Below are positions 49,291 through 63,440 of a stretch of DNA of 64,000 nt, piece after piece. The DNA lies in contig CAXIWQ010000085.1 in assembly GCA_964036275.1 (NCBI GenBank), forward strand, positions 44,120 to 108,119, in the 5' to 3' direction. The position numbers and the translations under genes were made by a program. Each line of letters opens with the position of its first letter. Position 1 is the first letter of the stretch. The stretch is from Litoditis marina. Lineage: Eukaryota > Nematoda > Chromadorea > Rhabditida > Rhabditidae. The notes beneath the pieces were generated by a model. The model saw only the letters and a program-made list of their open reading frames with translations. It ran no database searches and was not told where the DNA came from.

Positions 49291-52200
49291 ATACCCGCGT
49301 CAATTCGTATTTTGTGGCTGTGCGCCACAGAATAGTATTAGGTTTTTGTAGCTGGGAGCAACATACTTGATAGCCGTATAACCTTTTTCTGTAGCTGCAC
49401 GGCAAGAGTCAACAACCGCGTTAATTTGTCTTTTGTGGCTGTGCGCCACAGAATATAAAGTCGTATTAGGTTTTCGTAGCTGGGAGCAACAGACTTGATA
49501 GCCGTATGAACTTTTTTCTGTAGCTGCAAGGCAAAGAGGTAATAACCGCGTTAATTTGTCTTTTGTGGCTGTGCGCCACAGAATAGATTGTCGTATCAGG
49601 TTTTTGTAGCTGGGAGCAACAGACTTGATAGCCGTATGAACTTTTCTCTGTAGCTGCAAGCCAACAAGTCGATAACCGCGATAATTCGTATTTTGTGGCT
49701 GTGCGCCACAGGATGTACAGTCGTATTAGGTTTTTGTAGCTGGGAGCAACAGACGTGATAGCCGTATGAACTGTTCTCTGTGAATGCAAGCCACAGAGTC
49801 AAAACCGCGTTAATTCGTATTTTCTGCTTGTGCACCACAGAAAAGATTGTCGTATTAGGTTTTTGTAGCTGGGAGCAGCAGACTTGATAGCCGTATAAAC
49901 TTTTTTCTGTAGCTGCAAGGCAAAGAGTCAATAACCGCGTTAATTCGTATTTTGTGGTTGTGCACCACAGAAAAGATAGTCGTATTAAGTTTTTGTAGTT
50001 GTGAGCAACAGACTTGATAGCCGTGTGATTTTTTTTTCTGTAACTGCAAGCCGAAAAGTCGATAACCGCGTTAATTTGTATTTCGTGGCCTGTGCGCCAC
50101 AGAAAAGATAGTCGTATCAGGTTCTTGTAGCTGGGAGCAACAGACTTGATAGCCGTATGAACTTTTTCCTGTAGCTGCAAGGCAAAGAGTCAATAACCGC
50201 GTTAATTTGTATTTTGTGGCTGTGCGCCACAGAAATAAAGTCGTATTAGGTTTTTATAGCTGGGAGCAACAGACTTGATAGCCGTATAAGCTTTTTTCTG
50301 TAGCTGCAAGCCAAAGAGTCGATAACCGCGTTAATTTGTCTTTTGTGGCTGTGCGCCACAGAATATAAAGTCGTATTAGGTTTTTGTAGCTGGGAGCAAC
50401 AGACGTGATAGCCGTATGAACTGTTCTCTGTGAATGCAAGCCACAGAGTCAAAACCGCGTTAATTCGTATTTTCTGCTGTGCACACAGAAAAGATTGTCG
50501 TATTAGGTTTTTGTAGCTGGGAGCAACAGACTTGATAGCCGTATAAACTTTTTTCTGTAGCTGCAAGGCAAAGAGTCAATAACCGCGTTAATTCGTATTT
50601 TGTGGTTGTGCACCACAGAAAAGATAGTCGTATTAAGTTTTTGTAGCTGGTAGCAACAGACTTGATGGCCGTATAAATTTTTTTCTGTAGCTGCAAGGCA
50701 AAGAGTCAATAACCGCGTTAAACTGTCTTTTGTGGCTGTGCGCCACAGGGTATACAGTCGTATTAGGTTTTTGTAGTTGTGAGCAACAGACTTGATAGCC
50801 GTGTGATTTTTTTTTTCTGTAACTGCAAGCCGAAAAGTCAATAACCGCGTTAATTTGTATTTCGTGGCTGTGCGCCACAGAATAGATAGTCGTATCAGGT
50901 TCTTGTAGCTGGGAGCAACAGACTTGATAGCCGTATGAACTTTTTCCTGTAGCTGCAAGGCAAAGAGTCAATAACCGCGTTAATTTGTATTTTGTGGCTG
51001 TGCGCCACAGAATATAAAGTCGTATTAGGTTTTTATAGCTGGAGCAACAGACTTGATAGCCGTATAAGCTTTTTTCTGTAGCTGCAAGCCAAAGAGTCGA
51101 TAACCGCGTTAATTTGTCTTTTGTGGCTGTGCGCCACAGAATATAAAGTCGTATTAGGTTTTTGTAGCTGGGAGCAACAGACGTGATAGCCGTATGAACT
51201 GTTCTCTGTGAATGCAAGCCACAGAGTCAAAAACCGCGTTAATTCGTATTTTCTGCTTGTGCACCACAGAAAAAGATTGTCGTATTAGGTTTTTGTAGCT
51301 GGGAGCAACAGACTTGATAGCCGTATAAACTTTTTTCTGTAGCTGCAAGGCAAAGAGTCAATAACCGCGTTAATTCGTATTTTGTGGTTGTGCACCACAG
51401 AAAAGATAGTCGTATTAAGTTTTTGTAGCTGGTAGCAACAGACTTGATGGCCGTATAAATTTTTTTCTGTAGCTGCAAGGCAAAGAGTCAATAACCGCGT
51501 TAAAACTGTCTTTTGTGGCTGTGCGCCACAGGGTATACAGTCGTATTAGGTTTTTGTAGTTGTGAGCAACAGACTTGATAGCCGTGTGATTTTTTTTTTC
51601 TGTAACTGCAAGCCGAAAAGTCAATAACCGCGTTAATTTGTATTTCGTGGCTGTGCGCCACAGAATAGATAGTCGTATCAGGTTCTTGTAGCTGGGAGCA
51701 ACAGACTTGATAGCCGTATGAACTTTTTCCTGTAGCTGCAAGGCAAAGAGTCAATAACCGCGTTAATTCGTCTTTGTGGCTGTGCGCCACAGAATAGATT
51801 GTCGTATTAGGTTTTGTAGCTGGGAGCAACAGATTTGATAGCCGTATGAAATGTTCTCTGTAACTGCGAGGCAAAGAGTCAATAACCGCGTTAATTCGTC
51901 TTTTGTGGCTGTGCGCCACAGAATATATAGTCGTATTAGGTTTTGTAGCTGGAGCAACAGACTTGATAGCCGTATGAACTTTTCTCTTTAGCTGCAGACC
52001 AACAAGTCGATAACCGCGATAATTCGTATTTTGTGGCTGTGCGCCACAGAATAGATTGTCGTATTAGGTTTTTGTAGCTGGGAGCAACAGATTTGATAGC
52101 CGTATGAACTGTTCTCTGTAGCTGCAAGGCAAAGAGTCGATACCCGCGTTAATTCGTATTTTGTGGCTGTGCGCCACAGAATAGTATTAGGTTTTTGTAG

Positions 52201-55200
52201 CTGGGAGCAACATACTTGATAGCCGTATAACCTTTTTCCTGTAGCTGCACGGCAAAGAGTCAACAACCGCGTTAATTTGTCTTTTGTGGCTGTGCGCCAA
52301 CAGAATATAAAGTCGTATTAGGTTTTCATAGCTGGGAGCAACAGACTTGATAGCCGTATGAACTTTTTTCTGTAGCTGCAAGGCAAAGAGGTAATAACCG
52401 CGTTAATTTGTCTTTTGTGGCTGTGCGCCACAGAATAGATTGTCGTATCAGGTTTTTGTAGCTGGGAGCAACAGACTTGATAGCCGTATGAACTTTTCTC
52501 TGTAGCTGCAAGCCAACAAGTCGATAACCGCGATAATTCGTATTTTGTGGCTGTGCGCCACAGAAAAGATTGTCGTATTAGGTTTTTGTAGCTGGGAGCA
52601 ACAGATTTGATAGCCGTATGAACTGTTCTCTGTAGCTGCAAGGCAAAGAGTCGATAACCGCGTTTAATTCGTATTTTGTGGCTGTGCGCCACAGAATAGT
52701 ATTAGGTTTTTGTAGCTGGGAGCAACATACTTGATAGCCGTATAACCTTTTTCCTGTAGCTGCACGGCAAAGAGTCAATAACCGCGTTAATTTGTCTGTT
52801 GTGGCTGTGCGCCACAGAATATAAAGTCGAATTAGGTTTTCGTAGCTGGAGCAACAGACTTGATAGCCGTATGAACTTTTTTCTGTAGCTGCAAGGCAAA
52901 GAGGTAATAACCGCGTTAATTTGTATTTTGTGGCTGGTGCGCCACAGAATATATTGTCGTATCAGGTTCTTGTAGCTGTGAGCAACAGACTTGATAGCCG
53001 TATGAACTTTTCTCTGTAGCTGCAAGCCAACAAGTCGATAACCGCGATAATTCGTATTTTGTGGCTGTGCGCCACAGAATAGATTGTCGTATTGGGTTTT
53101 TGTAGCTGGGAGCAACAGATTTGATAGCCGTATGAACTGTTCTCTGTAGCTGCAAGGCAAAGAGTCGATAACCGCGTTAATTCGTATTTTGTGGCTGTGC
53201 GCCACAGAATAGATAGTCGTGTTAGGTTTTTGTAGCTGGGAGCAACATACTTGATAGCCGTATAACCTTTTCCCTGTAGCTGCACGGCAAAGAGTCAATA
53301 ACCGCGTTAATTTGTCTTTTGTGGCTGTGCGCCACAGAATACAAAGTCGTATTAGGTTTTTGTAGCTGGGAGCAACAGACGTGATAGCCGTCAGAACTTC
53401 TTTCTGTTGCTGCAAGGCAAAGAGGTAATAACCGCGTTAATTTGTCTTTTGTGGCTGTGCGCCACAGAATAGTATTAGGTTTTTGTAGCTGGGAGCAACA
53501 TACTTGATAGCCGTATAACCTTTTTCCTGTAGCTGCACGGCAAAGAGTCAACAACGCGTTAATTTGTCTTTTGTGGCTGTGCGCCACAGAATATAAAGTC
53601 GTATTAGGTTTTCGTAGCTGGGAGCAACCGACTTGATAGCCGTATGAACTTTTTTCTGTAGCTGCAAGGCAAAGAGGTAATAACCGCGTTAATTTGTCTT
53701 TTGTGGGTGTGCGCCACAGAATAGATTGTCGTATCAGGTTTTTGTAGCTGGGAGCAACATACTTGATAGCCGTATAACCTTTTTCCTGTAGCTGCACGGC
53801 AAAGAGTCAACAACCGCGTTAATTGTCTTTTGTGGCTGTGCGCCACAGGATGTACAGTCGTATTAGGTTTTTGTAGTTGTGAGCAACAGACTTGATAGCC
53901 GTGTGATTTTTTTTCTGTAACTGCAAGCCGAAAAGTCGATAACCGCGTTAATTTGTATTTCGTGGCTGTGCGCCACAGAAAGATAGTCGTATCAGGTTCT
54001 TGTAGCTGGGAGCAACAGACGTGATAGCCGTATGAACTGTTCTCTGTAAATGCAAGCCACAGAGTCAAAACCGCGTTAATTCGTATTTTCTGCTTGTGCA
54101 CCACAGAAAAGATTGTCGTATTAGGTTTTGTAGCTGGGAGCAACAGACTTGATAGCCGTATAAACTTTTTTCTGTAGCTGCAAGGCAAAGAGTCAATAAC
54201 CGCGTTAATTCGTGTTTTGTGGTTGTGCACCACAGAAAAGATAGTCGTATTAAGTTTTTGTAGCTGGTAGCAACAGACTTGATGGCCGTATAAATTTTTT
54301 TCTGTAGCTGCAAGGCAAAGAGTCAATAACCGCGTTAAACTGTCTTTTGTGGCTGTGCGCCACAGGGTATACAGTCGTATTAGGTTTTTGTAGCTGCGAG
54401 CAACAGATTTGATAGCCGTATAAACTTTTTTTCTGTAGCTGCAAGGCAAAGAGGTAATAACCGCGTTAATTTGTCTTTTGTGGCTGTGCGCCACAGAATA
54501 TAAAGTCGTATTAGGTTTTTGTAGCCATGAGCAACAGACTTGATAGCCGTATAAACTTTTTTCTGTAGCTGCAAGGCAAAGAGTCGATAACCGCGTTAAT
54601 TCGTATTTTGTGGCTGTGTGCCACAGAATAGATAGTTGTATTGGGTTTTTCTAGCTGGAGCAACATACTTGATAGCCGTATAAACTTTTTTCTGTAGCTG
54701 CTAGGCAAAGAGTCAATAACCGCGTAAATTTGTCTTTGTGGCTGTGCGCCACAGAATATAAAGTCGTATTAGGTTTTTGTAGCCATGAGCAACTTGATAG
54801 CCGTATGAACTGTTCTCTGTAGCAGCAGGGCAAAAAGTCGATAACCGCGTTAATTCGTATGTTGTGGCTGTGCGCCACAGAATAGATTGTCGTATTAGGT
54901 TTTTGTAGCTGGGAGCAACATATTTGATAGCCGTATAAACTTTTTTTCTGTAGCTGCAAGGCAAAGAGTCGATAACCACGTTAATTCGTATTTTGTGGCT
55001 GTGCGCCACAGAATAGATTGTCGTATTAGGTTTTTGTAGCTGGGAGCAACAGATTTGATAGCCGTATAAACTTTTTTCTGTAGCTGCTAGGCAAAGAGTC
55101 GATAACCGCGTTAATTCGTATTTTGTGGCTGTGCGCCACAGAATAGTATTAGGTTTTTGTAGCTGGGAGCAACATACCTGATAGCCGTATAACCTTTTTC

Positions 55201-56408
55201 CTGTAGCTGCACGGCAAAGAGTCAACAACCGCGTTAATTTGTCTTTTGTGGCTGTGCGCCACAGAATATAAAGTCGTATTAGGTTTTCGTAGCTGGGAGC
55301 AACCGACTTGATAGCCGTATGAACTTTTTTCTGTAGCTGCAAGGCAAAGAGGTAATAACCGCGTTAATTTGTCTTTTGTGGCTGTGCGCCACAGAATAGA
55401 TTGTCGTATCAGGTTTTTGTAGCTGGAGCAACAGACTTGATAGCCGTATGAACTTTTCTCTGTAGCTGCAAGCCAACAAGTCGATAACGCGATAATTCGT
55501 ATTTTGTGGCTGTGCGCCACAGGATGTACAGTCGATTAGGTTTTTGTAGTTGTGAGCAACAGACTTGATAGCCGTGTGATTTTTTTTTCTGTAACTGCAA
55601 GCCGAAAAGTCGATAACCGCGTTAATTTGTATTTCGTGGCTGTGCGCCACAGAAAAGATAGTCGTACCAGGTTCTTGTAGCTGGGAGCAACAGACTTGAT
55701 AGCCGTATGAACTTTTTCCTGTAGCTGCAAGGCAAAGAGTCAATAACCGCGTTAATTTGTCTTTTGTGGCTGTGCGCCACAGAATATAAGTCGTATTAGG
55801 TTTTTATAGCTGGGAGCAACAGACTTGATAGCCGTATAAGCTTTTTTCTGTAGCTGCAAGCCAAAGAGTCGATAACCGCGTTAATTTGTCTTTTGTGGCT
55901 GTGCGCCACAGAATATAAAGTCGTATTAGGTTTTTGTAGCTGGGAGCAACAGACGTGATAGCCGTATGAACTGTTCTCTGTAAATGCAAGCCACATAGTC
56001 AAAAACCGCGTTAATTCGTATTTTCTGCTTGTGCACCACAGAAAAGATTGGTCGTATTAGGTTTTTGTAGCTGGGAGCAACAGACTTGATAGCCGTATAA
56101 ACTTTTTTCTGTAGCTGCAAGGCAAAGAGTCAATAACCGCGTTAATTCGTGTTTTGTGGTTGTGCACCACAGAAAAGATAGTCGTATTAAGTTTTTGTAG
56201 CTGGTAGCAACAGACTTGATGGCCGTATAAATTTTTTTCTGTAGCTGCAGGCAAAGAGTCAATAACCGCGTTAAACTGTCTTTTGTGGCTGTGCGCCACA
56301 GGGTATACAGTCGTATTAGGTTTTTGTAGTTGTGAGCAACAGACTTGATAGCCGTGTGATTTTTTTTTTCTGTAACTGCAAGCCGAAAAGTCAATACCGC
56401 GTTAATTT

Positions 56409-58240
56409 GTATTTCGTGGCTGTGCGCCACAGAATAGATAGTCGTATCAGGTTCTTGTAGCTGGGAGCAACAGACTTGATAGCCGTATGAACTTTTTTCC
56501 TGTAGCTGCAAGGCAAAGAGTCAAAACCGCGTTAATTTGTCTTTTGTGGCTGTGCGCCACAGAATATAAAGTCGTATTAGGTTTTTGTAGCTGGGAGCAA
56601 CAGACTTGATAGCCGTATAAGCTTTTTTCTGTAGCTACAAGCCAAAGAGTCGATAACAGCGTTAATTCGTATTTTGTGGCTGTGCGCCACAGAATATATA
56701 GTCGTATTAGGTTCTTGTAGCTGTGAGCAACACACTTGGTAGCCGTATAAGCTTTTCTCTGTAGCTGCAAGCCAAAGAGTCGATAACAGCGTTAATTCGT
56801 ATTTTGTGGCTGTGCGCCACATAATAGATTGTCGTATTAGGTTTTTGTAGCTGCGAGCAACATATTTGATAGCCGTATAAACTTTTTTTATGTAGCTGCA
56901 AGGCAAAGAGGTAATAACCGCGTTAATTTGTCTTTTGTGGCTGTGCGCCACAGAATATAAAGTCGTATTAGGTTTTTGTAGCATGAGCAACAGACTTGAT
57001 AGCCGTATAAACTTTTTTCTGTAGCTGCAAGGCAAAGAGTCGATAACCGCGTTAATTCGTATTTTGTGGCTGTGTGCCACAGAATAGATAGTTGTATTGG
57101 GTTTTTCTAGCTGGGAGCAACATACTTGATAGCCGTATAAACTTTTTTCTGTAGCTGCTAGCAAAGAGTCAATAACCGCGTAAATTTGTCTTTTGTGGCT
57201 GTGCGCCACAGAATATAAAGTCGTATTAGGTTTTTGTAGCCATGAGCAACTTGATAGCCGTATGAACTGTTCTCTGTAGCTGCAGGGCAAAAAGTCGATA
57301 ACCGCGTTAATTCGTATGTTGTGGCTGTGCGCCACAGAATAGATTGTCGTATTAGGTTTTTGTAGCTGGAGCAACATATTGATAGCCGTATGAAACTGTT
57401 CTCTGTAGCTGCAAGGCAAAGAGTCGATAACCGCGTTAATTCGTATTTGTGGCTGTGCGCCACAGAATAGATTGTCGTATCAGGTTTTTGTAGCTGGGAA
57501 CAACAGACTTGATGGCCGTATTAACTTTTTTCTGTAGCTGCAAAGCAAATAGTCGATAACCGCGTTAATTCGTATTTTGTGGCTGTGCGCCACAGAATAG
57601 ATAGTCGTATTAGGTTTTTGTAGCTGGGAGCAACATACTTGATAGCCGTATAAACTTTTTTCTGTAGCTGCAAAGAGTCAATAACCGCGTTAACCGCGTT
57701 AAACTTTTTTCTGTAGCTGCAAGGCAAAGAGGTAATAACCGCGTTAATTTGTCTTTTGTGGCTGTGCGCCACAGATATAAAAGTCGTATTAGGTTTTTGT
57801 AGCCATGAGCAACAGACTTGATAGCCGTATAAACTTTTTTCCGTAGCTGCAAGCCAATGAGTCGATAACCGCGTTAATTCGTATTTTGTGCTGTGCGCCA
57901 CAGAATAGATTGTCGTATTTTGTTTTTGTAGTTGGAAGCAACAGACTTGATAGCCGTATGATTTGTTTTTGTAGCTGCGAGGCAAAGAGTCAATAACCGC
58001 GTTAATTCGTCTTTGTGGCTGTGCGCCACAGAATAGATTGTCGTATTAGGTTTTTGTAGCTGGGAGCAACAGATTTGATAGCCGTATGAACTTTTCTCTT
58101 TAGCTGCAGACCAACAAGTCGATAACCGCGATAATTCGTATTTTGTGGCTGTGCGCCACAGAATAGATTGTCGTATTAGGTTTTTGTAGCTGGGAGCAAC
58201 AGATTTGATAGCCGTATGAACTGTTCTCTGTAGCTGCAAG
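56409..58240. repeat. Mixed block, copy 4 of 5
   Basis: It has the same marker order but with an internal loss of about 95 bp near 57,690. There CCGCGTTAA is doubled and then joins directly to AACTTTTTTCTG, skipping subunit C and the next subunit A. The GCTGCAGACCAAC monomer follows at about 58,107. Confidence 0.68.
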
Positions 58241-59818
58241 GCAAAGAGTCGATACCCGCGTTAATTCGTATTTTGTGGCTGTGCGCCACAGAATAGTATT
58301 AGGTTTTTGTAGCTGGGAGCAACATACTTGATAGCCGTATAACCTTTTTCCTGTAGCTGCACGGCAAAGAGTCAACAACCGCGTTAATTTGTCTTTTGTG
58401 GCTGTGCGCCACAGAATATAAAGTCGTATTAGGTTTTCGTAGCTGGGAGCAACCGACTTGATAGCCGTATGAACTTTTTTCTGTAGCTGCAAGGCAAAGA
58501 GGTAATAACCGCGTTAATTTGTCTTTTGTGGCTGTGCGCCACAGAATAGATTGTCGTATTAGGTTTTTGTAGCTGGGAGCAACATATTTGATAGCCGTAT
58601 AAACTTTTTTTCTGTAGCTGCAAGGCAAAGAGTCGATAACCACGTTAATTCGTATTTTGTGGCTGTGCGCCACAGAATAGATTGTCGTATTAGGTTTTTG
58701 TAGCTGGGAGCAACAGATTTGATAGCCGTATAAACTTTTTTCTGTAGCTGCTAGGCAAAGAGTCGATAACCGCGTTAATTCGTATTTTGTGGCTGTGCGC
58801 CACAGAATAGTATTAGGTTTTTGTAGCTGGGAGCAACATACCTGATAGCCGTATAACCTTTTTCCTGTAGCTGCACGGCAAAGAGTCAACAACCGCGTTA
58901 ATTTGTCTTTTGTGGCTGTGCGCCACAGATATAAAGTCGTATTAGGTTTTCGTAGCTGGGAGCAACCGACTTGATAGCCGTATGAACTTTTTTCTGTAGC
59001 TGCAAGGCAAAGAGGTAATAACCGCGTTAATTTGTCTTTTGTGGCTGTGCGCCACAGAATAGATTGTCGTATCAGGTTTTTGTAGCTGGGAGCAACAGAC
59101 TTGATAGCCGTATGAACTTTTCTCTGTAGCTGCAAGCCAACAAGTCGATAACCGCGATAATTCGTATTTTGTGGCTGTGCGCCACAGGATGTACAGTCGT
59201 ATTAGGTTTTTGTAGTTGTGAGCAACAGACTTGATAGCCGTGTGATTTTTTTTCTGTAACTGCAAGCCGAAAAGTCGATAACCGCGTTAATTTGTATTTC
59301 GTGGCTGTGCGCCACAGAAAAGATAGTCGTACCAGGTTTTTTGTAGCTGGGAGCAACAGACGTGATAGCCGTATGAACTGTTCTCTGTAAATGCAAGCCA
59401 CATAGTCAAAAAACCGCGTTAATTCGTATTTTCTGCTTGTGCACCACAGAAAAGATTGTCGTATTAGGTTTTTGTAGCTGGGAGCAACAGACTTGATAGC
59501 CGTATAAACTTTTTTCTGTAGCTGCAAGGCAAAGAGTCAATAACCGCGTTAATTCGTGTTTTGTGGTTGTGCACCACAGAAAAGATAGTCGTATTAAGTT
59601 TTTGTAGCTGGTAGCAACAGACTTGATGGCCGTATAAATTTTTTTCTGTAGCTGCAAGGCAAAGAGTCAATAACCGCGTTAAACTGTCTTTTGTGGCTGT
59701 GCGCCACAGGGTATACAGTCGTATTAGGTTTTTGTAGTTGTGAGCAACAGACTTGATAGCCGTGTGATTTTTTTTTCTGTAACTGCAAGCCGAAAAGTCA
59801 ATAACCGCGTTAATTTGT

Positions 59819-61850
59819 ATTTCGTGGCTGTGCGCCACAGAATAGATAGTCGTATCAGGTTCTTGTAGCTGGGAGCAACAGACTTGATAGCCGTATGAAC
59901 TTTTTTCCTGTAGCTGCAAGGCAAAGAGTCAATAACCGCGTTAATTTGTCTTTTGTGCTGTGCGCCACAGAATATAAAGTCGTATTAGGTTTTTGTAGCT
60001 GGAGCAACAGACTTGATAGCCGTATAAGCTTTTTTCTGTAGCTACAAGCCAAAGAGTCGATAACAGCGTTAATTCGTATTTGTGGCTGTGCGCCACAGAA
60101 TATATAGTCGTATTAGGTTCTTGTAGCTGTGAGCAACACACTTGGTAGCCGTATAAGCTTTTCTCTGTAGCTGCAAGCCAAAGAGTCGATAACAGCGTTA
60201 ATTCGTATTTTGTGGCTGTGCGCCACATAATAGATTGTCGTTTTAGGTTTTTGTAGCTGCGAGCAACATATTTGATAGCCGTATAAACTTTTTTTCTGTA
60301 GCTGCAAGGCAAAGAGGTAATAACCGCGTTAATTTGTCTTTTGTGGCTGTGCGCCACAGAATATAAAGTCGTATTAGGTTTTTGTAGCCATGAGCAACAG
60401 ACTTGATAGCCGTATAAACTTTTTTCTGTAGCTGCAAGGCAAAGAGTCGATAACCGCGTTAATTCGTATTTTGTGGCTGTGTGCCACAGAATAGATAGTT
60501 GTATTGGGTTTTTCTAGCTGGGAGCAACATACTTGATAGCCGTATAAACTTTTTTTTGTAGCTGCTAGGCAAAGAGTCAATAACCGCGTAAATTTGTCTT
60601 TTGTGGCTGTGCGCCACAGAATATAAAGTCGTATTAGGTTTTTGTAGCCATGAGCAACTTGATAGCCGTATGAACTGTTCTCTGTAGCTGCAGGGCAAAA
60701 AGTCGATAACCGCGTTAATTCGTATGTTGTGGCTGTGCGCCACAGAATAGATTGTCGTATTAGGTTTTTGTAGCTGGGAGCAACATATTTGATAGCCGTA
60801 TGAACTGTTCTCTGTAGCTGCAAGGCAAAGAGTCGATAACCGCGTTAATTCGTATTTTGTGGCTGTGCGCCACAGAATAGATTGTCGTATCAGGTTTTTG
60901 TAGCTGGGAACAACAGACTTGATGGCCGTATTAACTTTTTTCTGTAGCTGCAAAGCAAATAGTCGATAACCGCGTTAATTCGTATTTTGTGGCTGTGCGC
61001 CACAGAATAGATAGTCGTATTAGGTTTTTGTAGCTGGAGCAACATACTTGATAGCCGTATAAAACTTTTTCTGTAGCTGCAAAGAGTCAATAACCGCGTA
61101 ATTTGTCTTTTGTGGCTGTGCGCCACAGAATATAAAGTCGTATTAGGTTTTTGTAGCTGGGAGCAACAGACTTAATAGACGTAAAACTTTTTTCTGTAGC
61201 TGCAAGGCAAAGAGGTAATAACCGCGTTAATTTGTCTTTTGTGGCTGTGCGCCACAGAATATAAAGTCGTATTAGGTTTTTGTAGCCATGAGCAACAGAC
61301 TTGATAGCCGTATAAACTTTTTTCCGTAGCTGCAAGCCAATGAGTCGATAACCGCGTTAATTCGTATTTTGTGGCTGTGCGCCACAGAATAGATTGTCGT
61401 ATTTTGTTTTTGTAGTTGGAAGCAACAGACTTGATAGCCGTATGATTTGTTTTTGTAGCTGCAAGTCAAAATGTCAATAACCGCGTTATTCGTCTTTGTG
61501 GCTGTGCGCCACAGAATAGATTGTCGTATTAGGTTTTTGTAGCTGGGAGCAACAGATTTGATAGCCGTATGAAATGTTCTCTGTAACTGCGAGGCAAAGA
61601 GTCAATAACCGCGTTAATTCGTCTTTTGTGGCTGTGCGCCACAGAATATATAGTCGTATTAGGTTTTTGTAGCTGGGAGCAACAGACTTGATAGCCGTAT
61701 GAACTTTTCTCTTTAGCTGCAGACCAACAAGTCGATAACCGCGATAATTCGTATTTTGTGGCTGTGCGCCACAGAATAGATTGTCGTATTAGGTTTTTGT
61801 AGCTGGGAGCAACAGATTTGATAGCCGTATGAACTGTTCTCTGTAGCTGC
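59819..61850. repeat. Mixed block, copy 5 of 5
   Basis: It has the same marker order at an offset of about 3.41-3.65 kb from copy 4, with the monomer that copy 4 lost still present (about 61,090-61,200). It shares with copy 4 the GAGCAACTTGATAG deletion (near 57,245 and 60,652) and GCAGGGCAAAAAG. Copies 4 and 5 are therefore each other's closest relatives. Confidence 0.68.
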
Positions 61851-62920
61851 AAGGCAAAGAGTCAATAACCGCGTTAAACTGTATTTTGTGGCTGTGCGCC
61901 ACAGAATAGTATTAGGTTTTTGTAGCTGGGAGCAACATACTTGATAGCCGTATAACCTTTTTCCTGTAGCTGCACGGCAAAGAGTCAACAACCGCGTTAA
62001 TTTGTCTTTTGTGGCTGTGCGCCACAGAATATAAAGTCGTATTAGGTTTCATAGCTGGGAGCAACAGACTTGATAGCCGTATGAACTTTTTTCTGTAGCT
62101 GCAAGGCAAAGAGGTAATAACCGCGTTAATTTGTCTTTTGTGCTGTGCGCCACAGAATAGATTGTCGTATTAGGTTTTTGTAGCTGGGAGCAACAGATTT
62201 GATAGCCGTATGAACTGTTCTCTGTAGCTGCAAGGCAAAGAGTCGATAACCGCGTTAATTCGTATTTTGTGGCTGTGCGCCACAGAATAGTATTAGGTTT
62301 TTGTAGCTGGGAGCAACATACTTGATAGCCGTATAACCTTTTCCTGTAGCTGCACGGCAAAGAGTCAATAACCGCGTTAATTTGTCTTTTGTGGCTGTGC
62401 CGCCACAGAATATAAAGTCGAATTAGGTTTTCGTAGCTGGGAGCAACAGACTTGATAGCCGTATGAACTTTTTGCTGTAGCTGCAAGGCAAAGAGGTAAT
62501 AACCGCGTAATTTGTCTTTTGTGGCTGTGCGCCACAGAATAGATTGTCGTATCAGGTTTTTGTAGCTGGGAGCAACAGACTTGATAGCCGTATGAACTTT
62601 TCTCTGTAGCTGCAAGCCAACAAGTCGATAACCGCGATAATTCGTATTTTGTGGCTGTGCGCCACAGAATAGATTGTCGTATTGGGTTTTTGTAGCTGGG
62701 AGCAACAGATTCGATAGCCGTATGAACTGTTCTCTGTAGCTGCAAGGCAAAGAGTCGATAACCGCGTTAATTCGTATTTTGTGGCTGTGCGCCACAGAAT
62801 AGATAGTCGTATTAGGTTTTTGTAGCTGGAGCAACATACTTGATAGCCGTATAACCTTTTCCCTGTAGCTGCACGGCAAAGAGTCAATAACCGCGTTAAT
62901 TTGTCTTTTGTGGCTGTGCG

Positions 62921-63440
62921 CCACAGAATACAAAGTCGTATTAGGTTTTTGTAGCTGGGAGCAACAGACGTGATAGCCGTATGAACTTCTTTCTGTAGCT
63001 GCAAGGCAAAGAGGTAATAACCGCGTTAATTTGTCTTTTGTGGCTGTGCGCCTTAGAATAGATTGTCGTATCAGGTTTTTGTAGCTGGGAGCAACATACT
63101 TGATAGCCGTATAACCTTTTCCCTGTAGCTGCACGGCAAAGAGTCGATAACCGCGTTAATTTGTCTTTTGTGGCTGTGCGCCACAGAATACAAAGTCGTA
63201 TTAGGTTTTTGTAGCTGGGAGCAACAGACGTGATAGCCGTATGAACTTCTTTCTGTAGCTGCAAGGCAAAGAGGTAATAACCGCGTTAATTTGTCTTTTG
63301 TGGCTGTGCGCCTTAGAATAGATTGTCGTATCAGGTTTTTGTAGCTGGGAGCAACAGACTTGATAGACGTATGAACTTTTTTCTGTAGCTGCAAGGCAAA
63401 GAGGTAATAACCGCGTTAATTTGTCTTTTGTGGCTGTGCG
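62921..63440. repeat. Two-monomer (260 bp) tandem duplication
   Basis: The pair of monomers containing GAATACAAAG, GAACTTCTTTCTG and GTGCGCCTTAG is repeated with an offset of exactly 260 bp (CCTTAG at 63,051 and 63,311). The CCTTAG change breaks one arm of the usual hairpin, so both copies carry the same defect. Confidence 0.75.

Noticed and set aside
62049..63134. Longest open frame, 361 codons, as a possible gene
   Set aside because: It is the same satellite translation stitched together by local deletions (the 7 bp GAATAGTATTAGG loss, TTGTGCTGTG, CGCGTAATTT) that keep the frame open. Its residues are all repeats of the shadow frames elsewhere.
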